64,000 nt of DNA from Paraphysoderma sedebokerense. Its lineage: Eukaryota; Blastocladiomycota; Physodermatomycetes; Physodermatales; Physodermataceae. Position numbers and translations under genes: made by a program. This document shows positions 23,999 through 36,700 of this stretch, one piece after another. The DNA is taken from positions 1-64,000 of the forward strand of contig JAHLJZ010000068.1 in assembly GCA_025602915.1 (NCBI GenBank), given 5' to 3'. Below the pieces are notes generated by a model. It did not search any database. It saw only the letters and a list, made by a program, of their open reading frames with translations, and was not told where the DNA came from. Each line of letters opens with the position of its first letter. Position 1 is the stretch's first letter.

Positions 23999-26002
23999 TT
24001 AACACAAAGATCTGATTGTCTCTCCTTTTGTTATACATAAACCCTTAACCCAATCTACAGACTCCAACGAAACGTTATAAACGGGATGTATCGGCTTTAA
24101 TGTGTTTTTCTTTCTTTTTCCGATAATTAGTTCTTTCGATTCAGTCACTTTGTAGTGGCCATCGTATCCGACAGTTTTAGTGTTCGGCTGTAATGTCGGC
24201 GAACGCCCTATAGAAGGTGACTGAATAAATTCAAGCTGATGCTGAGCGACCGAAAGGCCAGAAAGACAATAGCAAGTGTGGTAATAATCAGGGGACCTGC
24301 AAGGTTGGAGAAAATAGTGTAAGCATGTTGTAGTGTTTTGGAGACTAACACTAAGTCAAGGCAATACACACTTTCCGGGTTTATCTCGCAGTCCTTTTTT
24401 CGCTTGACAACATATCAGAATATACTCCTGCAGCGCTTCTATAAAGACGAGATAACTCTGTGTGAATTACCGAATACACGATTCATATTAAACCGCAAAG
24501 TGTGGAAATAATCACCTCGATCGAACAGGTATCCGCCGCCCCATTTCTCGCCTCGTCTGGTCAATTCTGCTTCCACTATTCCAAAGCAACCGCCTACCCA
24601 GAAACTATAACATCCATCGACCAGCTTATTAGTTCGCCCGGAAAACCCACCCTCAAGTGTGAGTTGGCGGGACGCGAGCCATTGCTTTTTAAGTTGATCA
24701 TTCAACGGAAATGTATCAGCGAAAATCCATAACTTTCTTGAAATTACGACATTGACGTACCATTAAGCTTTCAAAATTCAGATCGCCAACTCGCCCTAAA
24801 ATTTCCAACGCAGCGAGACCGCAGAAGGTGTATCCACCATGAGCTTCAGTATAAGGATACCCCGCTATACCACCTTCGTATGTCTGACATCTGTTCATTG
24901 CGGGCGTCAAATTACGTCCGATGTGCGGGTTCCGGTTTCTTATAAGCAAGTACAAACCTTAAGGCAAATTCAGCTGCACCTCTTGAAAGTTCTTCATCTA
25001 AGATGTTCAGCAGCGATGCAGTGACAAGAGCGCAATATGTTCCCCTATATTGAATTGAGACTTCAGCATTCTTGAGAACGAATAGGGCGATTAGTCACCC
25101 ATTCACATACCTCACATCAATTTCACCGTCGTGGCACATCCTAAAACTGCCGTCTTCCGTCTTGACACTGAGCAAGAATTCTCTAAACTTTTCACGGTCA
25201 ATCATTTCGAATCCTGATGGTTCCTTTAATATTGCGAGGGTAGATACACCGGCGAATGTTGGTGCAAGATGAGGTAGTTGAGCTGATCCACCTCGGAATC
25301 CTCCGCATGGATGAATGTGATTTTGCAGCGTTGATATGATGCTGGAGGTACACGCGAATTAATGAAAAAGAATTAGAACTTTCGAACTCACAAATGGAGA
25401 ATTACCGTTGCTTCATGTCAGAAGTAAATCCGTATCCCATCATATCTAACGAATGAACCATCCAATATATCATAAATGGTTTGGAAGCATCGAGAATTTG
25501 AAAACCCCAAGGCAATCCTGACAATGCTGACAGAAGGTACTGTCTGTGTGATGAGGTAGATAAAGATATTCTATCCACATCGGTAAGGAATGGTTAGATC
25601 ACAATGTCGACTAAACGATCTCTTTTGCAACTAACTTTGACCTATCTCTTTTGGTTGATTCGACATTTGCTTCCAATAAATCATTATTTGCGCCCTTGTC
25701 AGAGAGGTTGCCCAACGAGCTTGTCGCTGATTCAGTATCTTCACCTTCTGGAGCAACGCTATAAGAAACTTCATCTTTGTATTCGCTATATAAATCTAAT
25801 ATCAGATTCTCGGTATCCGACTGGTAAATAATTGTAAATCGAATTGTCAACAGACAGATTAATTGAATCAGACGAGACCTCCTTCTGTGGAGCTTCTTTG
25901 AATAAACAAGATAGCAACCTGGATTTCGGAAGTCTTTGTGGGCACACCATCGTCATTCTGACATCGCAGTATAAGTGGAATCGGGGATGTTAATATTGGC
26001 AT
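23999..26002 (-). CDS. RAM1: Protein farnesyltransferase subunit beta (copy 2)
   Basis: Identical copy of 11740-13743. The zinc-ligand motifs VDGC and YYHTCYC and the whole exon set are present, so it looks functional. The enzyme is an alpha/beta heterodimer. No alpha-subunit gene is in the window, so extra beta subunit would not by itself raise activity. Confidence 0.88.
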
Positions 26003-26883
26003 TACTTGATATCGTTGCTATGGAATGAAATGTAGAATGGTAATTTGAAACGAAGCAATGGCGCTGGCCTCAGTGCCTTTCGTTTACCCGCGCCATTCAT
26101 TAGAGCTTTCTTACATCTTGTCGCATTTAAAAGCAACTTCTGTAGGTATGAATATTCGTTCAAGAATTGTAGCTAATATTTACATTGGGATTTATCTGTG
26201 CTGAAAGTTCGAGCAATGAATTTGCACAATCCTCTCTGACTTAAACTACGTGCGCAAGCACTTACAAAACGGCCAGATGTGTACTGGACTCTAATTTAAT
26301 GCAGGAAGATGAAAAAAATGCAGGAAGATGCAGAAGTATCTTCTGATCAGCTGATATCTCAACTGTATTTTATGAATGCCGACAGGGATTGATAGTCTGC
26401 TCATGACGAAGACAATCCCGATTGACTTAAAATTGCCGAGTGCAGACGTTCAAGAATTCTCCAGGAAAGCCCGAAGGCCTATTCATAATCTTATTCTTTG
26501 TCGAGGACCTCGATCCTCTTCACAACAAAAACAATAAAGGCAGCGCGACAGAGTTTAACCTTTTCGTTTTCGACCTCGTGTGCGTGACAATGCGTAATGC
26601 AAATTTGATCGATATTCATACTACAACCGGAACCTTTACGAGAAATACTCCGTAATTTAGTTGATTATAATGTCAGAGCAATTTGAACATACTACATGTG
26701 AGATGTGAATTGATTTTTAATGAACCATCCGGGGAAGCGCGCATCTTCTCCAACAGATGCTCTGCTTCAACATCAGCCACAAATCAGAGCACAGTAACGC
26801 TCGTCTTCAGTGGGTATTAATGAAAATTGAAGATTGGATATTATTATCAATATTAACAATATTAGTAGAGTGAAATCCTACAA

Positions 26884-27804
26884 CTACACTAGAAATTGTT
26901 CACGACTCGCTTTCACATTGCCACGGCCAGCTTTCAAGTCATCTTGAGATAAAGGCGTCTTCCTTTCCACAAATGGGTGACTCTTAACACCTCTAGCTCC
27001 TTGTGTATGTTCCGACAATTGTGTATCGACTGGAACAACTTTGACTTCCTTATTCCAAAATGTTTTGCCGCATACTTCTTCAATGTCATTCCTATAACTT
27101 CTTCCTTCACCCATACTCCAATAGTAGATCAAGGGTTGAACACCAATAGGTTGAATGTACTGCGGGTTCCAGTATAGGCGATTCCATTCTGTGCATAGAA
27201 CATTGGTGTATTTCTTTTTATCGAAATGTTTATCCGTAGTACGATTTGGGTCAAAGAAGTAATTGTTGTACGAAAAATAGGCCAGTTCTACAGCGTACTG
27301 ATTCGTCTCAAACCCATCAATGGTGACGTTGAATGGCTTGCATGCTGCTTTTGTCGCTTTTTCGTTTGCCCAAGTGCGATAAACAGAGTACTGATTGTGG
27401 GGGGCATAGTCGACGATTGGTTGAGCACACGAAGAATTGATTGCTTTCGAGACAGTAATCAACGAGTCGACGCAAGTAGAGTTACATAAAAACTCGGGAG
27501 TCGAAAAGAAAGGCGAAGAATGATGACATTGGCTGATGGATTTGTTGGTTGCTGGGTCAGCAATTAGAGAGCGCACTGTGGATTGACATTTCTCGGAGTT
27601 GATTCTAAGGTGCATAAAAAACGGGGGAAGGTTCGGGATTGCGAATTTGTCATCTGCAGTAGCATGGCCTTGAATGGATGATGCTGTCGGCGGGGACGAT
27701 AATGACGACTTCAGCAGTGGTTTTTGAATGCCAAGGCTGGAAGAGAATGTCACAGTGACAGATAAAAGTACGACGACCAAGGTCAATTTTGATATCGACA
27801 TCAT
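26884..27804 (-). CDS. Secreted Cys-containing protein, family unknown (copy 2)
   Basis: Identical copy of 14625-15545: 306 residues with the same signal peptide, Cys pattern and sequons. It is intronless, so the copy is complete as read. Secreted-protein genes are common beneficiaries of copy gain, but no selection signal can be read from two identical copies. Confidence 0.75.
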   Translation of the reverse strand: MMSISKLTLVVVLLSVTVTFSSSLGIQKPLLKSSLSSPPTASSIQGHATADDKFAIPNLPPFFMHLRINSEKCQSTVRSLIADPATNKSISQCHHSSPFFSTPEFLCNSTCVDSLITVSKAINSSCAQPIVDYAPHNQYSVYRTWANEKATKAACKPFNVTIDGFETNQYAVELAYFSYNNYFFDPNRTTDKHFDKKKYTNVLCTEWNRLYWNPQYIQPIGVQPLIYYWSMGEGRSYRNDIEEVCGKTFWNKEVKVVPVDTQLSEHTQGARGVKSHPFVERKTPLSQDDLKAGRGNVKASREQFLV

Positions 27805-29086
27805 CTGTCCTTGCTGGTTGTACTAATATACGAATTCGCTGATATGAATAGAGCAGGTATGCTTCGCTCTTCCGAGAATGAGAAACAAGGTGTGGACTTT
27901 ATATTAGGTAGGATTTGCGGGTAATATCTACGCAGACAGGGAAGACAGGCGTTAACAGCGTTTTGCAGCTAAATATACTCGACAGCAGAAACCAGAAACA
28001 ACGGTGAACTATATATCGAAAATCTTGCAAGAAAGCCCTCGAGTCGAATGTGCCGCGGTTGGCGTGGGACTAGTTCCCATATTATCGGACATAAAACCGT
28101 CGGGGAAAGAATGTCCTGAGCCTAATCGCAATGATGGAGCTTGCGTGTCTGTTCGTGATGTCACTCGCTCCGTTGGCTCTCGTCGCCTGACAATGATGCA
28201 CCACGTCGCGCAATACCGATTGTCAACTGATACCGATATGGGCCAGTCTGAATGTGGGAATCTGCTATGTCCAGATTGCTTGATTGTTACTTGTTTGAGT
28301 CTAATAATGTGGGTTCGGCAGTCCTTCTGTAGAACAGGTACTGAGGAACATCTGCAAACGGTCTTTATCAGCTGATAATTTCTCCTGCACTTTCAACAGA
28401 ACCTCGCTGTATTACTGATTGTTTGAACCGGGTACTCAGATATATTCCACTGATGAACGGCCAAGGAATGTTGTCAGGGATGTATCTTAGAATTTCGACC
28501 CACCGCCACAGAAATAAATTAAACTCTTTATGTCCCTCTCGCAGCGTAAAATTTATCAACTATTGTCAATGAAAAGAGGCAAGGCCAAGAAAACACATCC
28601 AGGATGAATTGCAAAGCATAATACACATCTATACCGATAATCGAAAGACCATCAATGCATACATATCAACGGGCAAATCAGTAAAAAATTTTAATAATGT
28701 CAGGGAAAGCCTGAACTCTATTTACAAAAGGAATGTCTGATTATTGTCATAGCCAAATCCGTCCATTATGCTTCCACGAAAACAGTAACGACTTCCTACA
28801 GATTTGAACACGTTACAACGGACTGACACAAAAGTTCTTTCTATAAATTGTAAGAAATCGATCCACAAAAAGAAATTCAACAAGATGACCACTTCAAAGA
28901 CAATTGATACTTCAGGTATGCTATAGAAAGGTCCAAAATCCATGAGAACACAATTATGAACAAGTGGGGGTCGGAGGAGGAGGGTAAAATTGCGAATGAG
29001 ATTTATACAGTTGACAACAATGGGTGAATGGTCTAAATACGAGATTACTGGGTTATTCGAGGGTATAGATGTCAGTTTTTGGCCAG

Positions 29087-30389
29087 TTAACAAATTGATC
29101 CGCAGCTGAAGCTTTTCCCTCCGATGAATCCACGGAATCCTGTATGAGCAAGTAACAAGAATTTCGCAAAAGATTTGAGTTATACTGATGCAAAGCACAT
29201 GATCGCATGTGGGGAAAGCAAGAAGAACTTACCGACAAATTCGCAGTCGATGTTATCGCCCCTAACCGGTCTTAACATTTTAACCAAGATGTATCTCCCA
29301 CTTCTTGGCACTTCCAGCTTTACGATCGCCTTTCCGAGTTTATAGTCTAATTTAAAATACGCTGCCGGTTCAATTGGAGCGATAGGAATAGATGCGGATT
29401 CCGATTTGGCTAAATAAGCGAGGTACTTATTCTGATCAAAATGGTCAAAATGTGATGTTGCTGTGATGTGTAATAGGGATCGGAAGCATATCATGAATTA
29501 ATACGAACGCCACAACAACACAGAGAATCGGTTGCAAACAAACATTAGACATATGTATGAGGTAATAGATCATGGGAAATTCGAAACACAAACCTTCAAC
29601 CGGAATGGGTTCGTGACTGATGAAAACGAGTCCATCCTTTATCGGTGCGGTGAAACCTGCAATAAAAAATCAATCATTAGTGGTGGTTGCATCATACACG
29701 TGATAATTGTAAAGATCCCATCTGCGTACCAGTAAGAGGGGCTTTTACTACAATTTCTTGCACCGTAAACACGGCATTTGGTGGTACCGATGAGCTCGGC
29801 AAGAGTTGCAACGACAGATGAACGTTACGTTTTTTGAGGGAACAGTAGACTGAGCTATCATTTTGGAGGAGGTTTTTGGCCGAATACGCATCACTGGACA
29901 AAAAGAATTCGAAAAGAGACAGATATTTATGAATTTCATAACTCACTTGATGCGATCCCGAATGTTTGAACTCCGCTCAATCGCTAACAAGCCATCGCAA
30001 TCGATGCATTCGAATCTCAAAAATCCTTCCTTCTCCAAACTACTGCAGTCTTTATTGGCAGTCACACATCCATTTTCATCTTCAATCGGCCGATTCCCAC
30101 GCCTGTTTCCGACGGCATTGGCAGGGTCTGCCCGTCGAATGGTCCCCCGGTACGACGAACCAGATCTGGAACGTGCAAAACCTAAATTCGATACAGTATA
30201 TGAATTCGTCTCTGAAGATGAAGAATTCGAGCTAGCGGGACGTAGCGAGGAAGACGAAGCCGAGGGAGAATTCGACGAAGACGACGAGTTGGTGTTGTTG
30301 GAGGTCTCTAAATCCCGCAATGCGATAATTCTTCGTATATAGGAACTCTGCTGGCTATATGCCGTCGGTAGCGCAGACTCTGGCCTCAT
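29087..30389 (-). CDS. Ser-rich protein with beta-sandwich-like C-terminus (copy 2)
   Basis: Identical copy of 16828-18130. Its 5' flank is identical to copy 1 for 300 bp (to 30689). Beyond that it continues into unique DNA shared with the FTR1 promoter, whereas copy 1 faces the truncated cotransporter end. This copy therefore probably keeps the ancestral upstream region, and the two may differ in expression. Confidence 0.7.
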
Positions 30390-30689
30390 CTTTTTCTATT
30401 TTCCGATATAATGAAATTGAGACAGTCGTCGACTCGTCGGAGAGGGAACGGAGCACAATCATTAAATTCCTGAAATCGCTGGTGAACCATTAGTGAACAC
30501 GCTGTGAACGGGCAATGCAAGGGAATTTCCAATTTTCACTGCGACGAACCAAGTACAGAGTGCAACCAATACTTTCAATTGTAATCATTAAAAGTTATCA
30601 TCAAAATGGATATTTAAACTAAGGCCTGCTAGAGTATTAAGTTTATAAGCGTCATCTTGAAGCCAAATAGCTATAGCTAATGGCGTTAA

Positions 30690-31174
30690 ATAATCAGCGA
30701 TATTAGCTGGAATAATCTTTATCTTATTAATATAAAACAAAGAATGAAGCCAATTAAACTCTTTAAGAGTATAAGTAGAAGCTTAATTCCATTTACCTGA
30801 TGATTCCATTTTTGGCTCATCAGTTTAAACAGCATTGATACGGCCGCATAGATCAAATAAGACGTGCCATCGTAAGCGAATAGGAAGTTCTGGATATCCT
30901 GTCAGTATCCGGTCTCGGTAATATATATTGCAGATTGTGATTTCAGGAGATGCAATGTCTCGGGTTCCTCCGGGGTTCCCCCCTGTTCCCTCTGGCTGTC
31001 TGAATTCCCCAATTCCGTGGATATTGGTCCCACGCGACACCGCATCTGATAAGTGGAGTCATCCACGTGGTCATTCCCTGTTTGTTTTGCAGTGTGTTTT
31101 CTCTATCTGATCCATGCCCAATATCAGATCCTCTCCACACCAGATAAACCATACTGTTAAATATATAGCGCAAG
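30690..31174. other. Intergenic, divergent promoter region of FTR1
   Basis: 485 bp between the right duplication edge and the FTR1 start. The left 150 bp is very AT-rich. The right part is richer in G+C and holds the GATA-like and E-box motifs listed separately. Open frames here lack family features. Confidence 0.6.
31044..31129 (+). promoter_or_regulatory. Iron-GATA-like motif cluster with E-box, upstream of FTR1
   Basis: ATCTGATAA at 31044-31052 fits the fungal iron-regulatory GATA consensus ATCWGATAA bound by SreA/Sre1/Urbs1 repressors. Two near matches follow: ATCTGATCC at 31105-31113 and, on the other strand, ATCTGATAT at 31121-31129. A palindromic CCACGTGG (31063-31070) lies between them. 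All sit 45-131 bp before the FTR1 ATG. Iron repression through them is inferred from the consensus and from the gene it precedes. Confidence 0.5.
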
Positions 31175-32891
31175 ATGACAGTGTCAGACTCAGCAACAAC
31201 TGCAACAAACACCGTATTCTCTGTCCCCGCCTTCTTCATCTTCCGTATGTTCACCTTTTATCTTTTTTTGGTTCAATCCTAAGCCTTCCGTCTCGTTTTC
31301 TGGTGTCCTCTGCAGACAAGCGGTCAATACCTGACAGTTGCTTATATTCAATTCCGACCCATAGTTCGTGAAACCGTTGAAGCTGCCGTCATTCTCGGTG
31401 TTCTCCTTGCATTCCTTAACAAGTTGGTCGTCAACAATGATACCCTCCTGAGACAATTGAAGAGGCAGGTATGGATTGGAACGTTGGCTGGAGTTTTGGT
31501 CAGTGTCATATTGGGAATTGTGTTTGTCGTTGTTTGGTATGTACCCACTTTTGATCAATGATACTATTCTCTATTTTATTCTCCACTTTTGTGTTTGGGC
31601 AGTTTCATTTTTGTGGCCCTGTTGTCGGTACAGGCGTAGTGAACGACTCAACTGAGCACACGTGACACGAGCCCTAACTAGAAAAAATTTTTTACCGATT
31701 TTTTGGACACAGGCACGTCGCAAAAGTCGACATTTGGCGCTCCAATAATGGATCTTTCGGTCCCATATTTGAAGCTGTATTCATGTATATTGCAGTCTTG
31801 ATCATATCAATCATGGCCTTCACAATGTTACGAATTCAAAATTGGCAACACAAATGGGCGAAAAAATTGGAAAAAGCGGCATCGGAGAGCGTGAACGATG
31901 TACAAAAGAAAAAATTTGCATTGATATTTTTGCCTTTTACGATCGTCCTCAGAGAAGGATTGGAAAGTGTATTGCTTTTGGGTGGGGTATGTCTTTGCTT
32001 TCTTGGTTCAATTGATCAGAGCGGATGAGACTGTATTCATAGTAAATGCTAACCTGTGGCGTTTCTCTCCTTCATTACTCCCGATCCTATTGACCTTGCA
32101 CTCTCCTCGCTCCTCCGTCTTGCTCTGATATATGTTTCATGTTCCTGTCTACGCATTGTTTCATCACTCTTCTAGACCTCATCGCAATATGCCCCAACGA
32201 GTGTCATCCTTCCAGCATTGGTTGGCCTCATCGTTGGTGCCCTCATTGGTTACGTTTTCTATCGAGCTGGTTCATTGGTCGCCATTAGATACTTTTTTAT
32301 TATATCCACTGTTTTTCTTTTGTTTGTGGGTGCTGGTTTGTTTTCTCAAGCAGCTCATGAGATTGAAGAAGTCACTGGCGAAACTGCAAAACTTTGGGAG
32401 ATCGAAGATGTTCGTACCGACATTTTTATATTAACCTTGGTAGCCAGATTTTTAACTGACACTTTTGGTCGATGTAGCCTGCTTTTAATCCTTCTAAGAA
32501 TGGATTTTTTGGCGTAATGAAAGCCATCTTTGGCTATACTCACGTTAGTATCATGTCGCATATTTACTCCACTTTTACCTATTGTTGCGTTCTACATGAA
32601 ACTTTGTACTCTTTATTAATTGTCATTCTTCGAATTTCTTAATTCGTACATTTGACATAACAGGAAGCAACCGTTGCCACAACAGTCTGTTACTTTGGTT
32701 ACTGGCTCATCATGGGAGTGGGTTTATTATATGTCCATCGGCAAGAAACGAAAAAATCCGAAGCGTACAAGAAACGCCAAGCTGAGGATGCGTTGATTCA
32801 TGGAAGCAACAGTACGGATGACGATGAGATAGCAGTCAAAGACAAAGAAAAGGAGGTCTTGGACGGGAAAACCGTGGTTGAAGTTGTATAG
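31175..32891 (+). CDS. FTR1: High-affinity iron permease
   Basis: Plasma-membrane Fe3+ permease of the oxidase-permease system. Exon 1 (31175-31244) encodes the N-terminus to FSVPAFFIF. Exon 2 (31365-31536) opens with the first iron-binding motif RETVE in LRETVEAAVILGVLLAFLN. Exon 3 (about 31713-31987) holds the second motif REGLE in FTIVLREGLESVLLLGG. The next exon (about 32177 on) has further membrane segments (SVILPALVGLIVGALIGYVF and YFFIISTVFLLFVGAGLFS) followed by KLWEIEDVRTDIF. A short exon encodes NPSKNGFFGVMKAIFGYTH, and the last encodes TVCYFGYWLIMGVGLLYV and an acidic/basic tail to the stop at 32889-32891. Both REXXE motifs are intact. The usual FET3 multicopper-oxidase partner is not adjacent. 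Confidence 0.9.
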
Positions 32892-33762
32892 ATGCCTGCA
32901 TGTGTACAAATGACGAGGAAGAACAAATATTTCAATTTGCAATTAATTGGTAATATGCACTCATAGTATTTTTCATTAATAAAACGCGATAGTGAATTGC
33001 ACCGGTGAACTGCGGTCGCGCAAAGCGTCAGAGTGCGCATTGATGCACGAAAGGAGGTCAGACCAGAATCACCAGATCCGGTATTCCACTTGGCAGATTT
33101 AATTTCCCATCAGCAATAAATATTCCTTCCGCTCATTTGTTTGCACTCAATGTCTCTGTAGCCAACCGAAAGTATTCACTCTAACCCTTATCGCCTGAGG
33201 ATAATTCACGCCGGATATCGATTCTCAAAGTCTCAAGTGATCGAGCATTAGTCCGTGCCACGTCATTTCGAAATCATTTTATACAGTCCGTTCGACTAAT
33301 ATTCAATATCGAACCATCGTATCAAATCTTGAATCAAGGAAAAAACTCTACCGCTTGATTTTTTTCTTTGTCTTGCCATCCTAACAGTGATTCGGCCACG
33401 ACGTAGCTTTGATTCCAGTATATCTTTCTGCGAACACAAATAAATTATTGAATGGAAGTCAAAGGTCAATTTAAAAGGCCTTCATCTATATGGAGACAAT
33501 CTATCTGCTCTAACTACTCTGGAACTTCGTAAGTTATAATTTCTTCTTGTCAATTTTACCTCAAATCACATGGATTCGCATCTGTGAACGAGTGGTGGCC
33601 GAAACTAAGTTCGCCATCGTTAGAGCGGAGTCAGAGTGTTTGAAACCTTCTGCGTTAAAGTTAATCTTTTTTTCTGTTTCTAACTGATGTCTATCGATAT
33701 CTCTTTTGTAATAATAACTTTTTAACCCTCGCCTTCCGAACTTCCAACGTCACGTTAAAATT
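32892..33762. other. Intergenic between FTR1 and WD40 gene
   Basis: About 870 bp, AT-rich, with no family-bearing ORF. The end of this stretch must hold the promoter and probably a first exon of the WD40 gene. One candidate is the ATG near 33571 with a weak GTGAAC donor after five codons and the acceptor at about 33770. It could not be confirmed. Confidence 0.4.
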
Positions 33763-36700
33763 GTGAACAGACAAGTATCGCAAAGTGAAGTCACCCGATC
33801 CGATACACTGAGTATACATGATCCGAACGAATTCGGAAATGACAACCCACAATCCGAGACTGGGAAAAGGCTGTATGGACACGGGTACATGAGATCCCAT
33901 AAACATGTTTTGCCGGATGAAATGAAGTGGATTACGGATATGGCCGTTTCTAATGTATGCTTTTTCTGCTTCCATCTGACTCTCCGCCCGTCTTTCGTCA
34001 GGAAGATAGTATTCCTGATGAATATTGATAAACTGACATGATACTGTTACTCGATGCTTTTCTTTCAAACAGTTGGCGCCCTTGATTTGTATCAGCTCAG
34101 CGTCGCTCTCCAGAAATGTCTACATTTTACGACATCATTTACCATCCGCACCCTCCTCGGCCTTCTCGTCCCCTCACTCGTCCTTCTATAACAATTCTCA
34201 TACATCTGCTCAACCGCAACACCACAGCTCGATTCAAATTACTTCGGCGTCTGCCTTACCACATCCCGCCTATTCGTTAGACTGGGCTGGAGATAAAATG
34301 GTGGTAGGGTCACTGGGGAAGATTTATTTACTCGACACAGACTTGGAAAAGTTACTGGACAAGGAAGAGAGAATGAGAGTCGAAGGAGTAAAAGTAGTGA
34401 AGGAGTTTTATTGTATCGATGAACAGGTATATAAAAGCTTCAAAACTTCAAAAAGCGAACAGCTAAGTTAAAATTGTTGCTTTACCCTCCATTCATAGGG
34501 TCAGACCAGGTCATCAAACTCCCGAATACATCGCGTTTCTTTCCGCCCTCCTTCATCACCCGGTTCAAATTCTTGCGCTTCATCGTTTACGTCGCCTACC
34601 CACTTTGCAAGTCTTGCCTCTTCTACATCCACTATCTCCATATTCGATATTTCGAAGTCCCAACATCCGATTCACTCCTTCCCATATCTTTCTAGTGATC
34701 CGACCAAGCCGATAACAACCGCAAAATGGGCCAACACCAACGCTTGCGGGGGATGGGCAGTAGCAGTAGGCAGTGACTGCGGAGTCGGACTAGGCGGAGG
34801 AAACGGTTACGGTAATGAAGGGAGCCTTAGTCATGTTCAAGGTGCTGCAGGACCTGGGGCGATGTTGGGTGTTGTGGATGCCAGAATGGCCGAAAAGAGA
34901 GGATTGGTGCATATAACTTCGTTCTTCACATCAATTCTACGATGGTTTAAATTTAACGATGCTTTTTCATTCGTTCGCTAGGCATGGGTCAAATTTTCGG
35001 CGCATTCGCAAGGAATTACAGATATACAATGGTCCCCATTTATTCCTTATTGGCTTGCTAGCTGTGGTAAGATTAGTCTTGATATCGTATTGCCATCATA
35101 TGAATGACACTGACTGACGCAATACCCACCTTTCAGGCAACGATGCCGTCGTAAACCTTTGGGATGTGAGATTTAATTCTGGACCAGTTGCTACGCTCGA
35201 CGGAGGACATTGCAACGGCATCACGTCGGTATGTATTCAAAAATTCATTTTACCGTTCGATATCTTGACATGACTTATTCTTTGCAATCAAACTCTTTCC
35301 CCTAATAACAGCTTGCGTGGTCTAATTCGCATCTCACAACTCTCATGACCGGCTCCAAAGACTCCAGTTGCAATTTATGGAGAATTGATTTGTCGTCGCC
35401 GTCGCCCCTGAAGTCTTATTCACCAGAATCTGAATCGTCTATCACCCTAGACTCAAAGATATCGAATTCCTCCATCACATTAAACCCTGCATCATCTTCT
35501 GCGTCGTTTGATCATCAGTATTACCTGGGAAGAGCCGATAGCGATGTCAAAGTCATGCAAGAATTCAATGAGCTTAAAAAACCGGTTAACAAGTTGTTGG
35601 CGGAAAGTAAACTCTCTCAAAGGGGCAGCATAGTCAAACTGATGAGCTCCGGACAAGAGTATTTTTGTTGGTACGGTGTTAGTAGTTTAGGGGAGTTAAG
35701 TGTGATTGAATCGCGAGGATTCGAGGTTGGAGATGAAAAGGTGGCTCCGGCTGCTGTCGATATATCGCAGGCAAGAAATGGTGTTGACATCGAAAGGCAA
35801 AGCAAGCAGTTGATTCAGAAACGGGAAATCAAGAGGGCAAAAGAGTTGATCGAAGAAGGGTCGAAAATGGGGCAAATCAGGTGAAATACCAGTTTCCTCT
35901 TATAATCTGTAATATCTCACAATCACAGCCATGTATCATTAATTTCTTTGTGGTTTTTCTTGAACGTAGGCATTCCCACTTAAATTCTTTGCTTACCCCA
36001 CCTATCCCCCCGCCGCCTCCAGCCTTTCCTTCAACCCGTTATGAATCATTCAACGATCTCGCGTTTACATTTGATCAGCCTTTAAAGCCTTCGTCTCTGA
36101 GAAACGAGTTTGATGAAGATTGGGTAGAAGCGAGGAAAGCTTTTGTTGCTGACTTGGAGAAGTTTGGGGATCATGGAGACGGACGGTTACCACCTGGATT
36201 TGCTGAGTTGGAGGTTAAAGTATTCGAAAAGGTAAGTTTCTTGTTTCCTACACAAATGATTTTGGTTGATAAAACTATTTGCATATCCAAAAATATTGAC
36301 GTGAATGCGTTTTAGTACAATCCACAATCGAGTCTTCCAATCTCTAAACTCAAGCAAAGCATATTATCGAAGACGAAGGCAGGCAAATTTGAAAAGAAAG
36401 GAGACCAAAGTTTGTTTGACGACATTCATGTGCTGAGGAATCAATTGGAGATTGTCCTAGAAAATAAGAATTGGAAAGCTGGTCTGACCTTAGCTGAGTA
36501 AGTAATCTGAAGGCCTCTTTGCTGTTTCTGAATTGCCTAATATTAACATGTCCTTTGCAATATTATTAAGAAATGTTTACACTGCCCTTCGCCGTTCTTT
36601 GGATTCGATATCTATCGACACTCTTAAACAACTCACCCTGTTGTTTTTGAAACATTCTTATCCGGAAGGTCTCCATTTTGGGCTTTCTATCACTCAAATA

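Larger units (their letters stand above)
18431..30689. repeat. Tandem duplication, unit 2 (12,259 bp)
   Basis: Second unit, same orientation as unit 1. Position x in unit 1 corresponds to x+12,259 here. Homology to unit 1 ends at 30689; base 30690 is A where unit 1 is followed by G at 18431. The gene-poor stretches are copies of those described for unit 1 (20705-21049, 22277-22928, 23555-23998, 26003-26883, 27805-29086), and I saw nothing additional in them. The right breakpoint is intergenic, about 485 bp before FTR1. Confidence 0.95.

Noticed and set aside
6172-30689. The tandem block as a mobile element or virus-like insertion
   Set aside because: Ordinary host genes only, no transposase, integrase, capsid or terminal repeats, and breakpoints that cut a host gene.
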